Positions 8,888 to 16,446 of a stretch of 64,000 nucleotides of DNA are shown here, one piece after another. The stretch lies in NCBI GenBank assembly GCA_902810755.1, contig CADDYT010000006.1, positions 1 through 64,000 of the forward strand, written 5' to 3'. A model generated the notes under the pieces. That model worked only from the letters and a program-made list of their open reading frames with translations, was not told where the DNA came from and made no database searches. The DNA comes from Chloroflexota bacterium. GTDB lineage: Bacteria > Chloroflexota > Ktedonobacteria > Ktedonobacterales > Ktedonobacteraceae. Position 1 is the first letter of the stretch. Every line of letters starts with the position of its first letter. Made by a program: the position numbers and the translations under genes.

Positions 8888-9832
8888 ATGATCAAAATAG
8901 AACATCTCAATAAACGCTACCGCACCGTTCAGGCGTTGCAGGATTTCTCGCTGGAGATCCCGCACGGCTCCATCTATGGCCTGATCGGGCCAAACGGGGC
9001 GGGTAAAACCACACTGCTGCGCATCCTGGCTGCGCTCATCCCTCCCACAGCAGGCAAGGTCTGGTTTGATGAGGAGGAAGTAAGTATGGCTCCCGCGCTC
9101 ATCCAGCGCAAGGTGGGCTACATGCCCGACTTCTTCGGCGTCTATCCCGACCTCACGACCGTCGAATATCTCGAATTTTATGCCGGTATCCATAACATTC
9201 CGCGCCAGAAACGCACGCGCACCGTCAATGACCTGCTCGAACTGGTCGATCTCTCCTCCAAACGCGACGAACTGGTGGAGACGCTCTCGCGGGGCATGAA
9301 GCAGCGGCTGTGCCTGGCCCGCGCCCTCGTCCACGACCCGGAAGTGCTGCTGCTGGACGAGCCGGCCTCCGGCCTTGACCCGCGCGCCCGCGTTGAACTG
9401 CGCGAGCTGTTGCGCACGTTGCAAGGTATGGGCAAAACGATTATTATTAGTTCACACATCCTGCTCGAAATGGCAGAGATGTGCAGCGATGTCGCCATCA
9501 TTCAGGGCGGCAAGCTGGTTGTCTCCGGCGATGTCGAACAGGTGACGCACCGCATCAGCGGCGGCCGCCAGCTGGAGATTCGCGTCCTCGAACGCGGGGC
9601 CGAGGCTGTAACGGCGCTCAAAAAGATGGACGCTATCAGCAATGTCACAGCAACAGAAGAAAACGAAAATCTGATTCAGGCCGACTTTAGCGGCGATGAC
9701 CGCGCCCTGCACACCGTGCTGGCCGAACTGATCAAGCAGGATATTCCTGTCGTCTCCTTTGCGCCGCGCAGCAGTGGCGGTCTGCTGGAAGAAGTCTTTA
9801 TGAGTGTCACGGAAGGGGGCAGCCAATCATGA
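8888..9832 (+). CDS. ABC transporter ATP-binding protein (ABC-2 type)
   Basis: A 314-residue ATPase subunit. Walker A is GPNGAGKTT at residues 34-42, the signature is LSRGMKQRL at about 138-146, and Walker B is VLLLDEP, followed by the D-loop SGLDP and a switch His in SSHILLEM. The C-terminal domain (about 215-314) is the accessory region found in CcmA/NatA-type exporters. An AGGAAAAG ribosome binding site precedes the start. The stop overlaps the permease gene by four bases, which indicates translational coupling. It should power the permease encoded next; the substrate is unknown. Confidence 0.95.
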   Translation: MIKIEHLNKRYRTVQALQDFSLEIPHGSIYGLIGPNGAGKTTLLRILAALIPPTAGKVWFDEEEVSMAPALIQRKVGYMPDFFGVYPDLTTVEYLEFYAGIHNIPRQKRTRTVNDLLELVDLSSKRDELVETLSRGMKQRLCLARALVHDPEVLLLDEPASGLDPRARVELRELLRTLQGMGKTIIISSHILLEMAEMCSDVAIIQGGKLVVSGDVEQVTHRISGGRQLEIRVLERGAEAVTALKKMDAISNVTATEENENLIQADFSGDDRALHTVLAELIKQDIPVVSFAPRSSGGLLEEVFMSVTEGGSQS

Positions 9833-10698
9833 CCTTTGCCGCCTTGCTCACCAAAGAGTTACGCCTGCGCCTGCGCCGCGAGCGTTCCATCTGGGTCATC
9901 ATCATCTATCTGCTGGTGATGGGCCTGCTCGGCTTTCTTTTTCTCTCGCGCCAGAACGGCTACAGCGGTGATGTGTTGAGCCAGGTAGGTGGCCAGCTCT
10001 ACATCCTGCTCTCGGTCGTGCAGCTCCTGCTCATCATGTTCATCACCCCGGCCTTCACCGCCACCAGCATCAACGGGGAGAAAGAGCGGCAGACCTACGA
10101 TCTGCTGCTCTGTTCGCGGCTCTCGGCCTTTTCGCTGGTGGCGGGCAAGCTGGTGGCCGGTCTCGCTAACGCCCTGCTGCTCATCGCCGCCTCCATCCCG
10201 CTCTTCAGCCTGGTCTTTTTCTTCGGCGGCGTCTCACCGCAGGAATTCGCTGAAACCACACTTGTCTTTGTTATGACAGCAGTCGTCGTCGGCACGTTCA
10301 GCCTCTTCTGCTCAACGCTCTTAAACCGACCCCAGGTTTCAACCGTTCTTGCCTATATGTTCTGCATCGTCTGGGTATTCCTCCCCTGGCTGCTGACCCT
10401 CCTGCTGGCGATCAGCACGCCGGTAACGGGCAGCGGCCAGACAACCTTTCCTTTCCTGTTTCTCTGGAATCCCATCCTGGCGCTCGTCAGCACGCTGCCG
10501 GGTCAATCACAACTGGTGGTGCGGGCCGTTGCCGGTCATGTCGCTACCCCCTGGAAGGCGTACACCATCGTCAGCCTGATCGCCACCGCCATCCTCTTTC
10601 TGCTGAGCATGTGGTTCGTCAAACCCAATCCCATCGGGCGACTGCGTTCTCTCACCAGACGCTTCGTCCCGCGAAAACAGAGTACCGTCACAGCGTAG
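9829..10698 (+). CDS. ABC-2 type permease
   Basis: A 289-residue membrane protein with about six TM segments: one near 24-40, one at 58-80 (LYILLSVVQLLLIMFI), two or three between 105 and 170, one at 180-205 and one at 243-262. It begins with a cytoplasmic TKELRLRLRRERS stretch typical of ABC-2 permeases, and residues 85-100 (INGEKERQTYDLLLCS) match the conserved EKE..T..lLL segment of NatB/GldF-like permeases. It forms the membrane half of the transporter with the preceding ATPase, whose gene it overlaps. The C-terminal tail is basic. Confidence 0.92.
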   Translation: MTFAALLTKELRLRLRRERSIWVIIIYLLVMGLLGFLFLSRQNGYSGDVLSQVGGQLYILLSVVQLLLIMFITPAFTATSINGEKERQTYDLLLCSRLSAFSLVAGKLVAGLANALLLIAASIPLFSLVFFFGGVSPQEFAETTLVFVMTAVVVGTFSLFCSTLLNRPQVSTVLAYMFCIVWVFLPWLLTLLLAISTPVTGSGQTTFPFLFLWNPILALVSTLPGQSQLVVRAVAGHVATPWKAYTIVSLIATAILFLLSMWFVKPNPIGRLRSLTRRFVPRKQSTVTA

Positions 10699-10710
10699 TA
10701 TGGTATGTTA

Positions 10711-10716
10711 TATAAT
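10711..10716 (+). promoter_or_regulatory. Candidate -10 box before the MoxR sub-operon
   Basis: A perfect TATAAT lies between the permease stop and the gene at 10765. The best -35 (GTCACA at 10687-10692, 18-bp spacing) matches only four of six bases, so an internal promoter is plausible but not certain. Confidence 0.4.
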
Positions 10717-10764
10717 GGATTTTTCGGATACACAAAATAATGCGGAACAGAAAGGCGGACAGAT

Positions 10765-12345
10765 ATGGCAACGCTCGCACCATCGCGCACAGCTATTATT
10801 GCGGGGGGCAGCGACAAAGGTCCTGAACGGCTGACTGCAGCCCTGCGGCCCTGGCAGCGCAGGCTCGCGCTGGAACAGATAGTGCGCTGGTCGGCCACCG
10901 GCCTTATCGGCGGCCTGGCGCTGGCCTGCCTCCTGCTGATCATTTCGCGCCTCGTTCCCTGGGCCGAGGCGTTCTACTGGGCCGGCGGGGTCGCGCTGGC
11001 CTGCGTGCTGGTCGCGCTGGTAGTCGCCTTCCTGTACCGCCCTTCGCTACAGCGCACGGCTCGCCTCGTGGACAGACGCGTGAGCCTGCGCGACCGGCTG
11101 GCAACAGCGTGGGAGATGCGCGAGCAGACCTCCGCGCTTTCTACCTTGCAGCGACGAGACGCCCTGCAACAACTGGGCAGGCATACGCCAGTTGCCGCTA
11201 TCTCCCTGCGTCCGCGCCGCTCGCGCCTCGTCCTCTTCGCCGTCGTGGCCCTGGCCCTGGCCCTGCTTGTCTGGCTGCCCAACCCCATGACGGCAGTCAT
11301 TCAGCAGCAACGGGCCTTCCAGACGCGCATCGCTAAACAGATCACCGCCATCGAACATATCCGCCAGACAACCGATCAGCAATCACAATTGACGGCGCAG
11401 CAGCGCGCCGCCATCGATAAGATTCTGCGCCAGCTTGAGGCTGCGCTGAAAAATGCGAAGAACGAGACGCAGGCGCAGCAGGCCATTGCCAATGCAGAGT
11501 CAAAGCTCAGCCAGTTGCAGAACCCGCAGGCCGCGAACCAGCAGCAGGCCAGCCAGAACGCCAGCGCCGTTTTGCAAAGCAGCGGCAATCCGGGCTTAAA
11601 CCAGATCGGTCAGGCCCTCGCCAGCGGCAATAGCAGCCAGTTAAAATCGGCCCTGCAAAATCTGGCCAGACAACTGAGCAAGATGACGCCGCAGCAGCGT
11701 CAGCAACTCGCGCAGCAACTCGCGCAGGCCGCCAATACCGCCACTGGGGATCCGGCGCTCAGTTCCGCCCTGCAACAGCTTTCCAAAGCCATCGCCAGCG
11801 GCGACCAGAGCGATATCACCGCCGCCACCAACGCCGTAGAACAGGCGGCGGCGCAGGAAGCCGCGACCCAGGCGCAAAGCAGCAGCATCGGCCAGACGGA
11901 ACAGGCCCTGCAACAGACGGCCAACGCGCTCGCCTCCTCTACTGATCGCTCCAGCCAGACCGCTCAGGGGCAGGGACAGCAAAGTCAGGGCCAGGGACGG
12001 CAAAGTCAGGGGCAGGGCCAGGGGCAGGGGCAGCAGAGTCAGGGCCAGGGGCAAGGTCAGGGACAGGGCGGTCAGGGAGTGGGTGGCACAAAAGGCAACA
12101 ACAGCTCAGGGAACAAGAGCGGCAAAGATGAGCAGGTCACGGTACCCGGACAGATCGGCTCCGGCAACAGCACGGAGAGTACCGGCGGCAACAACACTCC
12201 TGTCCAGCCCGGTCATCCCGTCGCCTACTCCCAGGTCATCGCGCAATACGCGCAGGCGGCCCACGACGCCATTGACAACAGCAGCGTCTCTCCCGATTTG
12301 AAAGACCTTGTTCACGGCTACTTCAACAACTTAGAAGGGCAATAG
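10765..12345 (+). CDS. DUF4175-like membrane protein with Gln/Gly-rich tail
   Basis: A 526-residue protein. Two TM helices lie in the N-terminal part (about 45-65 and 72-93), with a third near 152-170. A long Gln/Ala-rich coiled-coil region follows (about 190-390). Residues roughly 393-440 are almost only Gln, Gly and Ser, coded by imperfect CAGGGn hexanucleotide repeats at about 11967-12080. The last 90 residues are Ser/Asn-rich and end in a short helix. The domain order recalls the DUF4175 proteins that accompany MoxR/BatA clusters in other bacteria, an assignment by context and layout. An envelope-spanning or scaffold role is likely. Confidence 0.7.
   Translation: MATLAPSRTAIIAGGSDKGPERLTAALRPWQRRLALEQIVRWSATGLIGGLALACLLLIISRLVPWAEAFYWAGGVALACVLVALVVAFLYRPSLQRTARLVDRRVSLRDRLATAWEMREQTSALSTLQRRDALQQLGRHTPVAAISLRPRRSRLVLFAVVALALALLVWLPNPMTAVIQQQRAFQTRIAKQITAIEHIRQTTDQQSQLTAQQRAAIDKILRQLEAALKNAKNETQAQQAIANAESKLSQLQNPQAANQQQASQNASAVLQSSGNPGLNQIGQALASGNSSQLKSALQNLARQLSKMTPQQRQQLAQQLAQAANTATGDPALSSALQQLSKAIASGDQSDITAATNAVEQAAAQEAATQAQSSSIGQTEQALQQTANALASSTDRSSQTAQGQGQQSQGQGRQSQGQGQGQGQQSQGQGQGQGQGGQGVGGTKGNNSSGNKSGKDEQVTVPGQIGSGNSTESTGGNNTPVQPGHPVAYSQVIAQYAQAAHDAIDNSSVSPDLKDLVHGYFNNLEGQ
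11967..12080 (+). repeat. In-frame CAGGGn low-complexity repeat
   Basis: About 110 bases inside the preceding gene are built from imperfect copies of cagggg/cagggc hexamers, coding Gln-Gly and Gln-Ser units. Such tracts can change length by slippage without breaking the frame, since the unit is a multiple of three. Confidence 0.7.
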
Positions 12346-12362
12346 AAGGACGATACAGAGAC

Positions 12363-13478
12363 ATGGCAAATACGAGCGAAAACAACAAACCGGTCAGCGA
12401 TACGCGGGATGCCAGCCTGCACAATGGACACCAGGAAACTGATGCGGCGGAAGCTGCCGTCCTCACGGAACCGCAGGGCAACGAACCGGATGAAGCCGAT
12501 ATCACAGAGTTTATCGAGACGGCGCAGCACTTAGAGCGCGAACTGACCTCCATCGTCGTCGGGCAGCAACGGGTCATTCGCGAACTGCTGCTGGCCCTGC
12601 TGGCGGGCGGTCACGTTCTGCTGGAAGGCGTGCCAGGGCTGGGCAAAACGCTACTGGTGCGCACGCTGGCCGACTCGCTGGCGTTGAAATTCGCTCGCAT
12701 CCAGTTCACGCCCGACCTCATGCCCGCCGATATCGTCGGTACCACCATCGTCACGGAGCAGTCAGATGGCGCGTCCGGCAGCAGGCGTGTCTTCAGCTTC
12801 CAGCCCGGCCCCATCTTCGCCAACATCGTGCTGGCAGACGAGGTGAACCGCGCCACGCCCAAAACGCAGTCCGCGCTGCTCGAAGGCATGCAGGAGCGCA
12901 CCGTCAGCGTAGGCGACGCCACGCGCCCGTTGCCAGAGCCTTTCTTCGTGCTGGCAACGCAGAACCCGCTCGAGATGGAAGGCACCTACCCCCTGCCCGA
13001 AGCGCAGCTCGACCGCTTCCTGCTCAAGATTCTGGTCAACTTCCCGAAGGCCCAGGATTTGCTGCGCATCATCGACACCACCGTCGGCACGCAGACGCTG
13101 CGCGCTCAGCAGGTGGCGAACGGCAAGCAATTGCTGCACCTGATCGAGACAGCGCGCGCCGTCCCCGTTGCCACGCACGTCAAAGAGTACGCTGTGCGCC
13201 TCCTGCTCGCCACCCATCCCGATCAGGATGACGCGCCCGAACAGGTACAGAAATACGTGCGCTACGGGGCCAGCCCGCGCGGCTTGCAGGCGCTCATCAT
13301 GACGGCGAAAGTGCTTGCCCTGCTCGAGGGCCGCTACAATGTCTCGCAGGAAGACCTGCAGGTCGTCGCCTTCCCCGCGCTGCGTCACCGCATCATCCTC
13401 AACTTCGATGGCCTCGCCGACGGCATCACGCCCGAAACCTTGATCCAGACCATTATCGAGGAAACGGATTCAGAATGA
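12363..13478 (+). CDS. MoxR-family AAA+ ATPase
   Basis: A 371-residue AAA_3/MoxR ATPase, slightly long because of an acidic, probably disordered N-terminus of about 45 residues. Walker A is GVPGLGKTLL (about 84-93), Walker B is IVLADEVNRA, sensor 1 is LATQNP, and the arginine-finger segment LPEAQLDRF is present. The C-terminal lid domain (AAA_lid_2) covers about 280-350. MoxR proteins act as chaperone-like ATPases with DUF58 and VWA partners, exactly the genes that follow (16 bases to the DUF58 gene), so they likely form one functional set. Confidence 0.95.
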   Translation: MANTSENNKPVSDTRDASLHNGHQETDAAEAAVLTEPQGNEPDEADITEFIETAQHLERELTSIVVGQQRVIRELLLALLAGGHVLLEGVPGLGKTLLVRTLADSLALKFARIQFTPDLMPADIVGTTIVTEQSDGASGSRRVFSFQPGPIFANIVLADEVNRATPKTQSALLEGMQERTVSVGDATRPLPEPFFVLATQNPLEMEGTYPLPEAQLDRFLLKILVNFPKAQDLLRIIDTTVGTQTLRAQQVANGKQLLHLIETARAVPVATHVKEYAVRLLLATHPDQDDAPEQVQKYVRYGASPRGLQALIMTAKVLALLEGRYNVSQEDLQVVAFPALRHRIILNFDGLADGITPETLIQTIIEETDSE

Positions 13479-13493
13479 GGGTAACGGTGGCAT

Positions 13494-14393
13494 ATGCCTG
13501 ACAACGACACAAAATTGAGTTTTCCCCTCGATGCTGAGGTGTTGCAGCGGCTGGATAGCGTGGCGCTCTTGACGCGCAGGCCAATGGCAAGCGGTCGGCC
13601 CGGACGGCGGCGTTCGCCCCTGTCCGGCTCCTCGATGGAGTTTGCCGACTACCGGCGCTATGCCCCCGGCGACGACTTCCGCCGCATCGACTGGCGCGCC
13701 TACGCCCGGCTGGAACGCCTCTTCCTGCGCGTCTTCGAGGCCGAGGAGAACATCACCGTCACCATCCTGATCGATTGCTCTGATTCGATGGCCCATGGCA
13801 CACCGGCGAAGGCGGCGCTGGCGAAGGCACTGGCGGCGGCGCTCTCGTATATCGCGCTCAAGTGTGAGGATCGCGTCATTCTCGGCGCGCTCACCGACCG
13901 ACTGGCTGGCTTCCGTCGCGTCGGCAGCGGCAAAAACGCCATCTGGACGGTGGGCGAGTTTCTCGGTCGCCTGCCGCGCTCCGGCAGCACCGATTTGAAC
14001 CGCGCCCTCTATGATCTTGGCCGCGTCGTCTCCGGCCCCGGCCTGACCATCGTCATCTCAGATTTTCTCGCGCCCGGCGGCTACCAGACAGGGCTGCGTG
14101 CCGTGCGCCAGCTCCGCCAGGAAGTCGCGCTACTGCATATCCTCTCGCCCGACGAGCTTGAGCCGGACATTCAGGGCGACTGGCGGCTGCGCGACAGTGA
14201 GGGCAGCGGCACCGTTGAGGTCAGCATCTCGCCCAACGTCCTGCATGCCTATCGCGAGCGACTCGCCGCCTTCACGCAGGAACTGGCCTCGTTCGCCCAC
14301 GCCCATGCCATGACCTACAGCCTGATTCCCAGCGATACCGCTATTATCGATGTTGTGCAACGACTCTTACGCCAGGTAGAGCTAGTAAGGTAA
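13494..14393 (+). CDS. DUF58 / VWA-like protein
   Basis: A 299-residue DUF58 protein. The family hallmark GRRRSPLSGSSMEFADYRRYAPGD..R.IDWRAYAR lies at about 37-68, and the VWA-type metal site DCSDS at about 91-95 (ILIDCSDSMAHG). There is no TM segment, so it is probably cytoplasmic or peripheral. The gene sits between the MoxR ATPase and the BatA-like protein, with 16- and 7-base gaps. In characterised clusters DUF58, MoxR and VWA proteins cooperate in maturation or stress protection of envelope enzymes; the client here is unknown. Confidence 0.93.
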   Translation: MPDNDTKLSFPLDAEVLQRLDSVALLTRRPMASGRPGRRRSPLSGSSMEFADYRRYAPGDDFRRIDWRAYARLERLFLRVFEAEENITVTILIDCSDSMAHGTPAKAALAKALAAALSYIALKCEDRVILGALTDRLAGFRRVGSGKNAIWTVGEFLGRLPRSGSTDLNRALYDLGRVVSGPGLTIVISDFLAPGGYQTGLRAVRQLRQEVALLHILSPDELEPDIQGDWRLRDSEGSGTVEVSISPNVLHAYRERLAAFTQELASFAHAHAMTYSLIPSDTAIIDVVQRLLRQVELVR

Positions 14394-14400
14394 AGGGGCT

Positions 14401-16446
14401 ATGAATCTGCTTGTTCCGGCGGCGCTCGCCTTCAGCATCATCATACCGATCATCCTGCTGCTCTATTTCATGCGGCCTAAACGGCAGGAGCGGGTGGTTG
14501 GCAGCACGCTGCTCTGGCAGCAGGCGCTGCAAGATCTGCAGGCCAGTCGCCCCTGGCAGAAACTGCGTATCACGCCCCTGCTGCTGCTGCAACTGCTCGC
14601 GGCCATCTTCATTGTGCTGGTGCTGGCGCGCCCGGCCATCTTCAGCAGCAGCCCCATCAGCGGCGATACCATCATCATCCTGCAGGCCTCCGCCAGCATG
14701 CAAGCCACCGATGTCGCGCCCAATCGCTTCCAGGCCGCAAAAAACCAGATATCCGACCTGATCGACGGCCTCGGCCCCGCCGACCGCCTGTCGCTGATCA
14801 CGATGGCGCGCAGCCCGCAGGTTCTCATCGCCAACTCGTCCGATCAATCGCAGCTACAGGCCGCGCTGCAACGCGCCACCGTCACCAACCAGGATGCCGA
14901 CCTTGAGCAGGCGCTTTCGCTGGCCACCTCGCTGGCGGCAGGCAACAACAATGTCCACGTGCTGATCGTCGGCGACGGCCACGTTTTGCAGCCCGATCAG
15001 CCTCTGCAGGTACCGTTTTCGGTCGAATATCTGCGCATCGGCACCGACGCGCCCAACGTCGCCCTGCTGGCCCTGGCCTCGCGCGCTATCAACGGCAGCC
15101 TCATCGCCCTCGCTCAGGTCGCCAACTATAGCCACACGCAGCGTTCGCTCCCCGTTGAACTCTACGCCGATGGCAAGCTGATTGGTGTGCAGACCATCAC
15201 ACTCGCGCCCGGAGCCAGCGGTTCGCTGCAATGGGGGCCGCTGCCGCCCGCGACACAGTTTTTGCACGCACAGATTCTCTCGCAGGACGCCCTGAGCGTC
15301 GATCACCAGGCGTGGGCTATCGTCGGTGGCTCCATGCGCGGGCGCGTCCTGCTCGTCACCAACGAAAATAAATTTCTGCAAGCGGCCCTGGGCTTGCTGC
15401 CAAACGTGAGTCTCTTTGAGACTACCCCGGCCAGATATGTCGATACCGGCACCTTTGACCTGACCATCTTCGACGGCTTCGTCCCGAAGACGCTGCCCTC
15501 TGGCGATATCTTCTTCGTCAACCCGCCGACCGGCTCGTACCTCTTCGGCAAATCGGGGCAGGAAGTGGATGTGAGCCAGATCAGCGCCGCCAACGATAGC
15601 CAGGGTATCCTGCAAAACGTCAACCTGAGCGATATTCACGTGCTACGCTTCAGCCATCTGCTCACGCCTGCCCTGTGGGCGCAGCCCATCATAGCCGCCA
15701 ATCAGACGCCGCTGCTCATCGCCGGAGAGAACCAGAACCGGCGCATCGCCACGCTCGGCTTTGACCTGCACGACAGCGATTTCCCGCTGCAGCCAGACTT
15801 TCCCATCTTCATGTACAACCTGGTCAACTGGTTCCTACCCCCGCCCGTCGGCAACGATGGGCAGGTCTCGCCCGATACGCCCGTCACCGTGCAAACGTGG
15901 CCCGGCGCCGATCAGGTGACTATTACCGCGCCCGGCTCCAACACGCAGCCCGTCACCGTCGGCCCGCCCTTCCCGGTGGCGCCGTTCGACAGGACCAACA
16001 CGCCTGGCATCTATCAGGTCGCCCAGCGCGTGCGCGGCCAGGAACGCTACGGCGCGTTCGTCGTCAACCTCTTCGACCCGCTGCAATCACGCCTCACCCC
16101 GGCCAGCACGCTGCCGATTACCGGCAGCGCCAGCTTTACCGGCGGCGGCAACAACCCGCCGCATGTCCTGCGCGAAATCTGGCCCTGGATCGCCGCCCTG
16201 CTGCTGCTCATCCTCTGCGCTGAATGGTGGCTCTTCAGCCGCAACTACCGCCCGCAGCCCGCGCCAGCCAGCACGGGCTGGCGCGGCAGCCCGCCCGGCG
16301 GCATAAAAACAGCTACAAAGCCCACCGGCCTCGTAGCTTCTGTACAGAACGAATTCAATAGCCGTTACCGCGTCGCGAAAAAACGCCTGACGAAAGCCAC
16401 CCGGCGCATGAGAAAAAAGGGAGGGGGCAAGCATGCTCACGTTTGA
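14401..16446 (+). CDS. BatA-like membrane protein with degenerate VWA domain
   Basis: A 681-residue protein beginning with the BatA N-terminus (TM about 5-24, then RPKRQERVVGSTLLW, TM about 60-80). A VWA-like domain follows, but the metal-binding Asp of the DxSxS motif is Gln (LQASASMQATD, about 96-106), so the MIDAS looks broken. A large extracytoplasmic part runs to a TM at about 596-618, then a basic cytoplasmic tail. It resembles the BatA/DUF4159-linked proteins of MoxR clusters. The gene overlaps the next one by 14 bases, which suggests coupled translation. Confidence 0.85.
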   Translation: MNLLVPAALAFSIIIPIILLLYFMRPKRQERVVGSTLLWQQALQDLQASRPWQKLRITPLLLLQLLAAIFIVLVLARPAIFSSSPISGDTIIILQASASMQATDVAPNRFQAAKNQISDLIDGLGPADRLSLITMARSPQVLIANSSDQSQLQAALQRATVTNQDADLEQALSLATSLAAGNNNVHVLIVGDGHVLQPDQPLQVPFSVEYLRIGTDAPNVALLALASRAINGSLIALAQVANYSHTQRSLPVELYADGKLIGVQTITLAPGASGSLQWGPLPPATQFLHAQILSQDALSVDHQAWAIVGGSMRGRVLLVTNENKFLQAALGLLPNVSLFETTPARYVDTGTFDLTIFDGFVPKTLPSGDIFFVNPPTGSYLFGKSGQEVDVSQISAANDSQGILQNVNLSDIHVLRFSHLLTPALWAQPIIAANQTPLLIAGENQNRRIATLGFDLHDSDFPLQPDFPIFMYNLVNWFLPPPVGNDGQVSPDTPVTVQTWPGADQVTITAPGSNTQPVTVGPPFPVAPFDRTNTPGIYQVAQRVRGQERYGAFVVNLFDPLQSRLTPASTLPITGSASFTGGGNNPPHVLREIWPWIAALLLLILCAEWWLFSRNYRPQPAPASTGWRGSPPGGIKTATKPTGLVASVQNEFNSRYRVAKKRLTKATRRMRKKGGGKHAHV

